Below, piece by piece: positions 18,494-26,626 of a DNA stretch of 64,000 nucleotides (position 1 is its first letter; the number at the start of each line of letters is the position of its first letter). A program made the position numbers and the translations under genes. The notes beneath the pieces are model-generated. The model did no database searches. It was not told the origin of the DNA and saw only the letters and a list, made by a program, of their open reading frames with translations. This DNA comes from Acidovorax radicis (GTDB lineage Bacteria; Pseudomonadota; Gammaproteobacteria; Burkholderiales; Burkholderiaceae_C): positions 4,092,001 to 4,156,000 of the forward strand of contig NZ_CP075184.1 in assembly GCF_020510705.1 (NCBI RefSeq), in the 5' to 3' direction.

Positions 18494-19243
18494 TCAACGC
18501 GCCAGGTAACCGCCGTCCACGGGGTAGTACGCCCCGGTCACGAAGGAGGCCTTGCTGGACGCCAGCCAGGTCACCAGCTCCGCCACTTCTTCGGGCTGGC
18601 CGAGGCGGCCCATGGGGTGTGCAGCCACCAGCATGGTGTTCACGCCCGCGTCTTGCTCCAGCCCGCTGATCATCGGCGTGTGGATGAACGCAGGGCCCAC
18701 GGCATTGATGCGCACGCCCAGCGCGCCATACTCCAGCGCCGCCGCCTTGGTCAGCCCCACCACCCCATGTTTGGCGGCCGTGTAGGCTGGCGAGGTGGCA
18801 AACCCCACCGAACCGAGGATGGAGGCCATGTTGATGATGGAACCGCCGCCCTGCTTGAGCATGGCGGGGATCTGGTACTTCATGCCGTAAAACACGCCCG
18901 ACAGGTTGATATTGATGACCTGCGCCCAGCCGTCGAGCGGATAGTCGGCCGTGGGCGCCTGCGGGCCACCGATGCCCGCGTTGTTGCAGGCGATATCCAG
19001 GCGGCCATAGTGGGCGACGGTGCGGCTCACCAAGGCCTCACAGTCCTGGGGTTCGCCAACATTGGCCGCCACAAAAATAGCGTCGCCCCCGGCCGCGTGC
19101 ACCAGCGCGACCGTCTCCTCGCCCGCGGCGACGTTCACGTCAGACACCACCACTTTGGCGCCTTCACGCGCCCACAGGAGCGCAATGGCACGCCCGATGC
19201 CCGACGATGCACCCGTCACGATGGCTACCTTGTTCTTGAGCAT
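18494..19243 (-). CDS. Short-chain dehydrogenase/reductase (SDR)
   Basis: A 249-residue classical SDR with the cofactor motif TGASSGIG (10-17), NNAG (87-90), catalytic S141 and the Y154-x3-K158 pair in YTAAKHG. The C-terminus is GAYYPVDGGYLAR, usual for the family. D35 after the second strand (VVVSDVN) favours NAD(H) over NADP(H). The start at 19243 follows AAGGAG. Substrate unknown; the neighbouring oxidoreductase is on the opposite strand and not clearly linked. Confidence 0.9.
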   Translation of the reverse strand: MLKNKVAIVTGASSGIGRAIALLWAREGAKVVVSDVNVAAGEETVALVHAAGGDAIFVAANVGEPQDCEALVSRTVAHYGRLDIACNNAGIGGPQAPTADYPLDGWAQVININLSGVFYGMKYQIPAMLKQGGGSIINMASILGSVGFATSPAYTAAKHGVVGLTKAAALEYGALGVRINAVGPAFIHTPMISGLEQDAGVNTMLVAAHPMGRLGQPEEVAELVTWLASSKASFVTGAYYPVDGGYLAR

Positions 19244-19490
19244 GAAAAACTCCTTGTTCAGAATGCCTGCAACAAATGCCACAAGCCCAATTGTTCATTC
19301 TGCGCGGCATGCGTGTCTGCACCTTGACTTGCGTCATTGCGTTCGCGCACGCCCCGGCACCGGCGGGGCCGCGGGTAGTCGCTACCATCATGGACTCAGC
19401 GCGTGTGTCCTGCACACCTGTTGCGTGAATCACTGAACGACCAACGGTTCAACCGTTTCACTGCCCATCCGCCTTACCGCACTGCATCGC

Positions 19491-20723
19491 ATGCCCGCTT
19501 TTTCCTTTGAAGCCCTGGACGCCCAGGGCCAGACCCGCAAGGGCCTCATGGAGGCCGATACCGCTAAGGCGGCACGCAGCCTTCTGCGGGCCCAGGCCCT
19601 CGTGCCGTTGATGGTCGAACTGGTGCAAACCGGCCAGTCCCTGGATGGACGCTCGGCCAGCCTGGGCCAGCGCTTGTTCACACGGCCCGTGTTCAACGCC
19701 ACGGCGCTCTCCATCTGGACGCGCCAGATCGCCGGGCTGGTGTCATCGGGCCTGCCGCTGGAGCGCGCGCTCACGGCCCTGTCCGAAGAAGCCGACGACG
19801 AGCGCCAGCGCCATCTTGTCGCAGCATTGCGCGCCGAGGTCAACGCAGGCGCCACCTTCGCACGTGCGTTGTCGCAGCACCCCCGCGAGTTCTCGGACAT
19901 CTACTGTGCCGTGATTGGTGCTGGCGAGCACAGCGGCAACCTGGGCCTGGTGCTGGAGCGCCTGGCCGACGACCTGGAAGAACGCCAGGCGCTCAAGGCC
20001 AAGCTGGCGGGTGCCGCGCTGTATCCCGCCATCGTCACCCTCGTGGCCATCGTCATCGTGCTGTTTTTGGTGGGCTACGTGGTCCCACAAGTGGCCAGCG
20101 TGTTTGCCGGCACCAAGCGGGCACTCCCGTTTTTGACGGTAGCGATGCTGGGCATCAGCGCGTTTGTGCGCAGTTATGGATGGGTTTTGTTGATCGCTTT
20201 CGTTTTGATAGCAGCAGGCGCACGCTGGGCGCTCACTATTGAGCATATTCGCGAAAAATTCGATACCGCCTGGCTCAACTTGCCGCTGGTGGGCAAGCTG
20301 GCCCGGGGCTACAACGCGGCACGGTTTGCCGGCACGCTGGCCATGCTGGCGGGCGCGGGGGTGCCGATCCTCAAGGCCTTGCAAGCCGCCGCTGAAACCC
20401 TGAACAACCGTGCGCTGCGCGCCGATGCGCTGGATGCCCTGGTGCTGGTGCGCGAAGGCGCGCCGCTGGCGTCCGCGCTGGCGCAGAAAAGGCGCTTCCC
20501 CGGCCTGCTGTCAATGTTTGCGCGCCTGGGTGAGCAAACAGGGCAGCTGCCGGTCATGCTGCAGCGCGCGGCCCGCCAGCTTTCGGCCGAGGTGCAGCGC
20601 CGCGCCATGGCGCTGGCCACCATTCTGGAGCCTCTTCTCATCGTGGCCATGGGTCTGATCGTGATGCTGATCGTGCTGGCGGTGCTGCTGCCCATCATCC
20701 AGCTCAACCAGTTTGTGAAATGA
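19491..20723 (+). CDS. gspF: Type II secretion system inner membrane protein GspF
   Basis: The 410-residue product starts MPAFSFEALDAQGQTRKGLMEADT, the usual GspF N-terminus. It has two T2SS-F domains (ARQIAGLVSSGLPLERALTAL and a second about 200 residues later) and three membrane segments, including the C-terminal LIVAMGLIVMLIVLAVLLPI. GspF is the polytopic platform protein of the type II secretion machine. No other gsp gene is in the window, so this copy is separated from the rest of the system. PilC of type IV pili is related, but the N-terminus fits GspF better. Confidence 0.9.
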   Translation: MPAFSFEALDAQGQTRKGLMEADTAKAARSLLRAQALVPLMVELVQTGQSLDGRSASLGQRLFTRPVFNATALSIWTRQIAGLVSSGLPLERALTALSEEADDERQRHLVAALRAEVNAGATFARALSQHPREFSDIYCAVIGAGEHSGNLGLVLERLADDLEERQALKAKLAGAALYPAIVTLVAIVIVLFLVGYVVPQVASVFAGTKRALPFLTVAMLGISAFVRSYGWVLLIAFVLIAAGARWALTIEHIREKFDTAWLNLPLVGKLARGYNAARFAGTLAMLAGAGVPILKALQAAAETLNNRALRADALDALVLVREGAPLASALAQKRRFPGLLSMFARLGEQTGQLPVMLQRAARQLSAEVQRRAMALATILEPLLIVAMGLIVMLIVLAVLLPIIQLNQFVK

Positions 20724-20948
20724 AGTACCCCCTCCTTCAGGCGGTGCGCGCATTCCCCCCCTCTCTCGCCTCGCGGCACGACGCGGAAGGGTGCGAGGGT
20801 TGCGGCGCCATGCCCGCCTGCTCGGGCATGGACAGCCCGGGCGCGGCGAGGCGGCCCTTGCACAGCAGCCGCCGGCCTGGGCCACGCCTTGTTGTGCGTT
20901 GCGGCGGGCTGTGCACGGAACGATGACAAACGGAGACCGGAGCCTTCT

Positions 20949-21866
20949 ATGGCCGTAACGCTAGACGACAAACTGGTGGTGGCGATTTCCTCGCGCGCCC
21001 TCTTCAACTTTGAGGAAGAAAACCGCATCTTCGACCCCAACGACCCGCGCCCCTACATGGAGCTGCAGCAAGAACGGCTGCATGTGCCTGCAAAGCCGGG
21101 CGTGGCGTTTCCGCTGGTGAACAAACTGCTGGCCTTCAACACGGCCCAAGCCCGACCCGTCGAGGTGGTCATCCTCTCGCGCAACGACCCTGTGAGCGCG
21201 CTGCGCATCTTCCATTCGGCCCACGATGCCGGTCTGCCGCTGGAGCGCGGCGTGTTCACTCAGGGGCGCGATCCGTTCAAGTACCTGCGTCCACTGGGCG
21301 CGCACCTGTTTCTGTCGGCCAACGAAAAAGACGTCAGCGAAGCCCTGGCACTGGGTTTCCCGGCGGCACGGGTGCTGACCGATTCGGCCGCGGCAGGCTC
21401 CAACTATCCGAACGAGCTGCGTATTGCGTTCGACGGTGATGCGGTTCTGTTTTCAGATGAGGCCGAGCGCGTTTACCAGGCCGAAGGCCTCGCTGCGTTC
21501 CAGACGCACGAAACCAGCAAGGCGGCGTTGCCCTTGTCTGGCGGGCCCTTCAAGCCGCTTCTGAGCGCGTTGCACCGGCTTCAGCAACAGGCCGACGTGT
21601 CGGGTATGCGCCTGCGCACCGCACTTGTCACCGCGCGCAGTGCACCGGCCCATGAACGCGCAATCAACACCCTGATGAAGTGGAACCTGGCCGTGGACGA
21701 AGCCATGTTCCTCGGAGGGCTGGAAAAAGGGCCTTTTTTGCGCGAATTCGAGCCCGACTTCTTCTTCGACGATCAGACCGGCCATGCCGCATCTGCAGCG
21801 CTCCACGTGCCTGCTGGCCACGTCAACAGCGGCATCTCGAACCCGCCCCGGATTGCGGGCGGTTGA
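20949..21866 (+). CDS. 5'-nucleotidase (cytosolic NT5C1-like family)
   Basis: The 305-residue product starts MAVTLDDKLVVAISSRALFNFEEENRIF and contains LVNKLLAFN, VEVVILSRNDPVSALRIFHSAHDAGLPLERGVFTQG and HLFLSANEKDVSEALALGFPAARVL, which match the 5-nucleotidase family (cytosolic 5'-nucleotidase I-like). It would remove phosphate from nucleoside monophosphates. The Met at 20949 is the family-like start; upstream frames are low complexity. The stretch from gspF to here (20724-20948) is GC-rich with no gene. Confidence 0.85.
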   Translation: MAVTLDDKLVVAISSRALFNFEEENRIFDPNDPRPYMELQQERLHVPAKPGVAFPLVNKLLAFNTAQARPVEVVILSRNDPVSALRIFHSAHDAGLPLERGVFTQGRDPFKYLRPLGAHLFLSANEKDVSEALALGFPAARVLTDSAAAGSNYPNELRIAFDGDAVLFSDEAERVYQAEGLAAFQTHETSKAALPLSGGPFKPLLSALHRLQQQADVSGMRLRTALVTARSAPAHERAINTLMKWNLAVDEAMFLGGLEKGPFLREFEPDFFFDDQTGHAASAALHVPAGHVNSGISNPPRIAGG

Positions 21867-22000
21867 AATAATTCGATGCCGCCGATGGTGGCCATGCAAA
21901 GCTTCGGCAAAGACATGCAACACCACGTGAAAACGCACTGGAATGTGGTTGCAATCGCCCGCCTCGCACCCACCTGTGCAACCATCATGGCCCTGCACCG

Positions 22001-22015
22001 AAGGAGCACGCTTTG
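22001..22015 (+). promoter_or_regulatory. Ribosome binding site selecting a TTG start
   Basis: AAGGAG at 22001-22006 stands 6 nt before TTG 22013, whereas the first ATG (22025) would be 18 nt away. This supports TTG as the initiation codon of the EF-hand gene. Confidence 0.75.
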
Positions 22016-22417
22016 CGCAAAAAGATGATTTCCCTGACCGGGTTGACCACGGCCATCCTTTGCACCTGGGGCTCGGTCGCCGCACAGTCTCCCACGGCCA
22101 CCACGCCCTCTACGGCCGTAGCTTCTGCCGGCTCGACGTCACCCACCGAACCCACCAAGGGTGAAATCAAGGCCCTGCGCGAGTTCAAGATGCTGGACTT
22201 CAATGGCGATGGAAAGCTCAGCCGCACGGAGGTCAAGCTGTTCCCACGCCTGGCCGCTGCGTTTGATGATTCGGACACGGACGGCGACGGCTACGTGTCG
22301 TACGAGGAAGTGAAGGTTTTTGCAGCCAAATACCGCGCCGAGCGCGACCGCCAGAGGGCGCAACAGGCTGCGGCCGTGGCGTCTCCATCCACCCCCGCCG
22401 CAGAATCGCATCCTTGA
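22013..22417 (+). CDS. Secreted EF-hand calcium-binding protein
   Basis: A 134-residue protein with a signal peptide (MRKKMISLTGLTTAILCTWGSVAAQS) and a Ser/Thr/Pro-rich linker. Two EF-hand loops follow: DFNGDGKLSRTE and DSDTDGDGYVSYEE, each with the acidic residues at positions 1, 3, 5 and 12. It is probably a periplasmic or secreted calcium-binding protein of unknown role. The start is TTG, chosen from the spacing to AAGGAG. The C-terminus is Ala/Gln/Pro rich. Confidence 0.82.
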   Translation: MRKKMISLTGLTTAILCTWGSVAAQSPTATTPSTAVASAGSTSPTEPTKGEIKALREFKMLDFNGDGKLSRTEVKLFPRLAAAFDDSDTDGDGYVSYEEVKVFAAKYRAERDRQRAQQAAAVASPSTPAAESHP

Positions 22418-22474
22418 GGTCTGATGCACCACGGAATGAAACCGCCACCGGCCCCTGAGAAATCAGGGTAAATT

Positions 22475-22517
22475 GCCTTCTAGCGCTTACTGCACAAGCG
22501 CAAGCAGCTATGAAATC
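22475..22517 (+). repeat. Dispersed hairpin repeat, copy 5
   Basis: Stem AGCGCTT / AAGCGC with a 7 nt loop and tail AAGCAGCTATGAAA, 58 bp downstream of the EF-hand gene. Confidence 0.75.
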
Positions 22518-22646
22518 AGGAGCAAGTGCTGAATCCCACGCGGCCGACAACATGGCCTAGGGCGTGGTCAGCCCACAAAAAAATGCCCGCCACAGGGATG
22601 CGCCCTGCACCGCCCAGCATTGCGCTGCGCCAGGCAAACCCCAACC

Positions 22647-23078
22647 TCAACCGCCGCCCGTGCGTTTGACCTTGGGATCGGAATAGGTCAAGGGCTCGTT
22701 TTTGGCCTGCTGCGCCATACGCTCCTGCAGCGTCATCTTGTTGATGTCCTGGGCCGCTTCCACTGCGCTGCCACTCGCACGCCACATGGACTGGATGAAC
22801 TCAAGCAATTGCTTGTAAATCGGCTCCTTGGGCGGCTCAGGGGGCTCTTCGACCGTGTCTTTCTTCTTGACCGCCGTCCAGTCGCGATTGGGCGCATCAG
22901 GGGCCGACGGCTTGTCGGGCTCGCGCACGATGGCGCCTGCTCCCAACCGGTCCATGGACTCGACGGGATGGGGGGCGTTGATCGGCCGCACAGGAGGGGC
23001 CCCGGAAGCGCCAGTGGAATACAAATCAGCGCCCTGAGGACGCCAAGTCGGCGATCGATCGACAGGTGGCATTTGCAT
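22647..23078 (-). CDS. Conserved hypothetical protein, Pro-rich, cytoplasmic
   Basis: A 143-residue protein starting MQMPPVDRSPTWRPQGADLYSTG, with a Pro-rich first half, a KKKDTVEEPPEPPKEPI charged linker and a helical second half (YKQLLEFIQSMWRASGSAVEAAQDINKMT) ending in KVKRTGGG. There is no signal peptide or membrane segment. I believe similar proteins occur in Comamonadaceae genomes but know no function. The AT-rich stretch 23095-23225 is a likely promoter. The gene is probably real because of its non-shadow composition and the absence of a competing frame. Confidence 0.6.
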   Translation of the reverse strand: MQMPPVDRSPTWRPQGADLYSTGASGAPPVRPINAPHPVESMDRLGAGAIVREPDKPSAPDAPNRDWTAVKKKDTVEEPPEPPKEPIYKQLLEFIQSMWRASGSAVEAAQDINKMTLQERMAQQAKNEPLTYSDPKVKRTGGG

Positions 23079-23578
23079 GGCAATGGCCCGTAGTTAATGA
23101 AAGAAATGGCGAAGGTCTTTCGGACTCTTCGTACATCTATAACGGCAATAAGAAGGGCAAATTAAGGTCTTTTTCACCGATTGACCAAAAAATAAGGGTT
23201 TTCACCTAGAAACTTAGTCCCAGAAGGTCAAGTGCAGAGGGTGAATGCAGGATTCCAAGCCCAAAAGGACGCGCCGCGCCCCCTGAGCGGCCGTGGAGAC
23301 GCTGCAGAAAAAAGCGGTGTGGCGCAAAAAGCGGCTGCGATGAGACGGGCGCCGGAAGGAGTGCCCGCCAGGGTCAGGCGCATACCACCATCCCACGCCG
23401 AAGCTGAGGTGTGCGCGGCTCGCAGCGATTTGGCCCAAGCCCCGCTACATCGGGGCCCGAAAATCAACGCCCCGTCTGCGGCCGATCCCCATGCGCAGAA
23501 TCGATATCGACGGGAGCGCCTGGAGACTTACGGCGCTGGCAGCGGTGTGTTGCGCCTGCCCAACGCGCCGCTACCGGA
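23079..23578. other. Intergenic region, no recognised gene
   Basis: About 500 bp. The first 150 bp are unusually AT-rich for this genome and probably hold the promoter of the hypothetical gene at 22647-23078. The rest (23226-23578) is GC-rich, with open frames on both strands that show no family features. Confidence 0.5.
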
Positions 23579-24073
23579 CTAAAGAAAGCGTTCGAGCAGC
23601 TTGCGCGAATGCCGGTCCAGCAGCGTGGTGTCTTTCACGCGGAACTGCATGCCATCGCTCCCGGCGATCAACAAGCGGGTGCGCCCCCCCAGGCGGCGTA
23701 TGTCTTCTTCTGCCTTGAGAACCAGGCGGGCCGGGCCACGATCCGTTTCCACACTCCAGGTGCTGGGAGTAGAAAAGCTAGAAACCGCCGTGATTTTTTC
23801 GATAGTAGGCACAAACTCCCGGGTTTGCAGCTCTTCTTCGATGAGCTGGCGCGCGGACGCCTCCACCCACTCGAGCCGAGGAACCCATAGCAGTTCATGT
23901 CCATTGCTGCCCACCAGCGATAACCCATCGCCCGGGGCGGCGATCGGGAACGCGCGCACTGGCGTGACATCTTCGTGCACCGAGCCATCGGCCAGGGTCA
24001 GAACCAGTCGCCCGTGGGCATTACGCGCCAGCTGGAAAACGGGCGTTGGCGAGCTTGAAAGGGTTGCTTGCAT
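23579..24073 (-). CDS. DUF1854 protein, cyanophycin-metabolism associated
   Basis: A 164-residue soluble protein with the DUF1854 pattern: VTPVRAFPIAAPGDGLSLVGSNGHELLWV, then ELQTREFVPTIEKI, WSVETDRGPARLVLKAEEDIRRLG and the C-terminal VKDTTLLDRHSRKLLERFL. In other genomes members are paired with an ABC exporter next to cyanophycin synthetases, exactly as here. The gene starts 18 bp after the ABC transporter stop, so they form an operon. The biochemical function is unknown. Confidence 0.85.
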   Translation of the reverse strand: MQATLSSSPTPVFQLARNAHGRLVLTLADGSVHEDVTPVRAFPIAAPGDGLSLVGSNGHELLWVPRLEWVEASARQLIEEELQTREFVPTIEKITAVSSFSTPSTWSVETDRGPARLVLKAEEDIRRLGGRTRLLIAGSDGMQFRVKDTTLLDRHSRKLLERFL

Positions 24074-24091
24074 GGTGCGGTCTCGGCAATG

Positions 24092-26398
24092 TCAGGACTG
24101 CCCGGCAGGATGCGCCGGGTGCAAAAGGCTGCTGTCAATGAGGACGCCCGCAGCCTGCGCATCTTCTTCGGCGCGGCGCGCCTGCGCTTCGTAGAGGCGC
24201 CAGTACGCACCCTGCTTTTCCATCAGCGCGTCGTGTGGGCCCACCTCCACCACCTCGCCGCGATCCATCACCACCAGCCGGTCGGCTTTGCGCAGGGTGG
24301 ACAAACGGTGGGCAATGGCGATAGTGGTGCGCCCTTGCACCAGGTTGTCCAGCGCCTTCTGGATTTCCTTCTCGGTTTCCGTGTCCACCGCCGAGGTGGC
24401 CTCATCAAGAATCAGGATGCGCGGATCGATCAGCAGCGCCCGTGCGATGGAGATGCGCTGGCGCTCGCCGCCCGACAGGCCTTGGCCACGCTCGCCCACC
24501 AGCGAGTCATAGCCATGTGGCAGCCGCAGAATGAACTCGTGGGCGTGGGCCGCGCGCGCAGCCGCCACAATCTCCTCGCGCGTGGCTTCAGGTTTGCCGT
24601 AGGCAATGTTCTCGGCAATCGTGCCGAAGAACAGAAATGGCTCTTGCAGCACCAAGCCGATATGCCGGCGATAGTCGGCCACGGCAAAGCGCCGGATATC
24701 GATGCCATCGACTTGAATGGACCCGTCGCTCACGTCATAAAAGCGATTGATCAAATTGACCAACGTGCTCTTGCCCGAGCCACTGTGGCCCACCAGGCCG
24801 ATCATTTCGCCCGCACGAATCTCCAGGTCAAGGTCTTTGATGACCGCCCGGCTGCCGTAGCGAAACCCCACCCCCTGCATGCTGATGGAGCCCATTACCT
24901 TGTCCACCTTCACGGGCTGGACAGGGTCGGGTACGTTGCTCACATGGTCGAGGATGTCAAAAATGCGCTTGGCACCCGCCGCCGCCTTTTGCGTAACAGA
25001 AACGATGCGGCTCATGGAGTCGAGCCGGCTGTAAAAGCGCCCGATGTAGGCAATAAAGGCCGTGAGCACACCAACCGTGATCTGGTTGCGTGACACCAGC
25101 CAGATGCCAAAGCCCCACACCACCAGCAAGCCGATTTCGGTCAGCAGTGACACGGTGGGCGTGAAAAGACTCCAGGTCTTGTTGAGCTTGTCGTTGACTT
25201 CCAGGTTGTGCTGGTTGGCCTCGCGAAAACGCTGCGCTTCGCGCTTTTCCTGGGCAAAGGCCTTGACCACGCGGATGCCGGGGATGGTGTCGGCCAGCAC
25301 ATTGGTTACCTCACTCCATACGCGGTCGATCTTTTCAAAACCGGTGCGCAGGCGGTCTCGCACGGTGTGGATCATCCAGCCAATGAATGGCAGTGGCACG
25401 AGCGTGACCAGGGCGAGCCAGGGGTTGATGGAAAACAGGATCGCGGCCGTCATCATGATCATGAGCACGTCGGTCACGAAATCGAGCGCATGCAACGAAA
25501 GGAAAACGTTGATGCGATCCGTCTCGGAGCCGATGCGCGCCATCAGATCGCCCGTGCGCTTGCCGCCGAAATAGTCGAGCGACAGGCGCAGCAGGTGTTC
25601 GTAGGTGGTGGTGCGCAGGTCGGCACCGATGCGCTCGGACACCAGCGCCAGGATGTAGGTGCGCGCCCAGCTCAGCCCCCAGGCCGCCAGGGCCGAAAAA
25701 AGCAGCCCGCTCAAATAAAGCAGCACCAGGCCGGGTTCAATCTGCTTGCCGTTTTGAAACGGAATCAGGATGTCGTCCATCAACGGAATAGTGAGGTACG
25801 GCGGCACCAGTGTGGCGGCAGTCGATGCCAACGTGAGCCCGAACCCTGCCGCCAGCTGCTTGCGGTAGGGATGCGCAAAGCGCCACAGACGAAGCAGCAC
25901 CCAGGTCGAGGTTTGTGGCGGCTGCGCTCGGGCGCAGGCAGGACACTCGTCGGTATCGGGCGGCAAAGGGGTGTGGCAAATCGGGCAGGCCGGCTCGTCC
26001 GTTTCATGCTCAGGGCTACAGCCCCCCAAGGCGCTTTGCTGATCAAAACGCTGCACCAGCCGCAGCGCCTGCGCATGGTGGGCCAGGGTAAAGCGCCACA
26101 GCCCCAGGCGGGTGGCGGCATCGTGCAGCTCCAGCGTTCCCACGCCGCCATGGTCTTGCAGACGCAAGGCCAGACCATCGTTCAGCGTCCAGCTGCGCCA
26201 GACCGTGGAGCCCGGATCGCAGGCCAGCAATCGTGCAGACGTCACCACCACCCAGCCCGAGGCAAACCGAAGTGCCGCGCTCAGGTCAACCTCCAGCGCA
26301 GCCAGCACGTTCTCTTGGGGTGCGAGCATGGCCCGCAAGTCGCCCCCCAAAGGGCCAGAGAAGACACCCGATGCGTCTACAGAATGGTGATGTTGCAT
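24092..26398 (-). CDS. ABC exporter (fused TMD-NBD) with N-terminal PH-like and zinc-ribbon extension, cyanophycin-associated
   Basis: A 768-residue protein. Residues 1-125 resemble a small PH-like domain (VVVTSARLLACDPGS). Residues 138-155 are a candidate zinc ribbon, CPIC-x10-CPAC (C138, C141, C152, C155). Six transmembrane segments follow, then an ATPase domain with Walker A GHSGSGKST, signature LSGGERQR, Walker B ILILDEATSA and the switch His in IAIAHRLSTL. It should work as a homodimeric exporter. Neighbours tie it to cyanophycin: DUF1854 downstream and divergent cphA'/cphA upstream. Cargo unknown. The start MQHHHSVDASG is taken in preference to an upstream in-frame Met at 26743, which would lie inside cphA'. 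Confidence 0.88.
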   Translation of the reverse strand: MQHHHSVDASGVFSGPLGGDLRAMLAPQENVLAALEVDLSAALRFASGWVVVTSARLLACDPGSTVWRSWTLNDGLALRLQDHGGVGTLELHDAATRLGLWRFTLAHHAQALRLVQRFDQQSALGGCSPEHETDEPACPICHTPLPPDTDECPACARAQPPQTSTWVLLRLWRFAHPYRKQLAAGFGLTLASTAATLVPPYLTIPLMDDILIPFQNGKQIEPGLVLLYLSGLLFSALAAWGLSWARTYILALVSERIGADLRTTTYEHLLRLSLDYFGGKRTGDLMARIGSETDRINVFLSLHALDFVTDVLMIMMTAAILFSINPWLALVTLVPLPFIGWMIHTVRDRLRTGFEKIDRVWSEVTNVLADTIPGIRVVKAFAQEKREAQRFREANQHNLEVNDKLNKTWSLFTPTVSLLTEIGLLVVWGFGIWLVSRNQITVGVLTAFIAYIGRFYSRLDSMSRIVSVTQKAAAGAKRIFDILDHVSNVPDPVQPVKVDKVMGSISMQGVGFRYGSRAVIKDLDLEIRAGEMIGLVGHSGSGKSTLVNLINRFYDVSDGSIQVDGIDIRRFAVADYRRHIGLVLQEPFLFFGTIAENIAYGKPEATREEIVAAARAAHAHEFILRLPHGYDSLVGERGQGLSGGERQRISIARALLIDPRILILDEATSAVDTETEKEIQKALDNLVQGRTTIAIAHRLSTLRKADRLVVMDRGEVVEVGPHDALMEKQGAYWRLYEAQARRAEEDAQAAGVLIDSSLLHPAHPAGQS

Positions 26399-26626
26399 TT
26401 TTGTTTGGGTTTTCCGCCACCGGCTGCCTGCGGTGACCGCGCTCGCGAAAGTGAGAATTCTCACCGATACTGCTCGCCATGGTGCGACGGCATCCTCCTG
26501 TAACGCTTGCGGCAGCCATTTGGCTGACACTGCGCACAGAGCCCGGACTGGCGCACAATCTTCGTCCACAAAATCTCTTTTTCCTGCACAGACCTCACAA
26601 GGCTGGAAACACACCCGCTGCACTCC
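26399..26626. promoter_or_regulatory. Divergent promoter region of the cyanophycin locus
   Basis: A 228 bp gap between the starts of the ABC exporter (minus) and cphA' (plus). It contains the perfect palindrome GTGAGAATTCTCAC (26451-26464), a candidate operator able to serve both directions. No regulator gene is adjacent. Confidence 0.55.

Noticed and set aside
20190..20245. Stretch in gspF resembling the dispersed hairpin repeat (TTTTGATAGCAGCAGGCGC)
   Set aside because: Only the tail resembles the repeat. The stem arms are absent and the encoded residues fit a GspF membrane segment.
23226..23578. Overlapping open frames on both strands in the 23.2-23.6 kb gap
   Set aside because: Neither shows a family pattern or ribosome binding site; Arg/Ala/Pro-rich composition is typical of non-coding GC-rich DNA.
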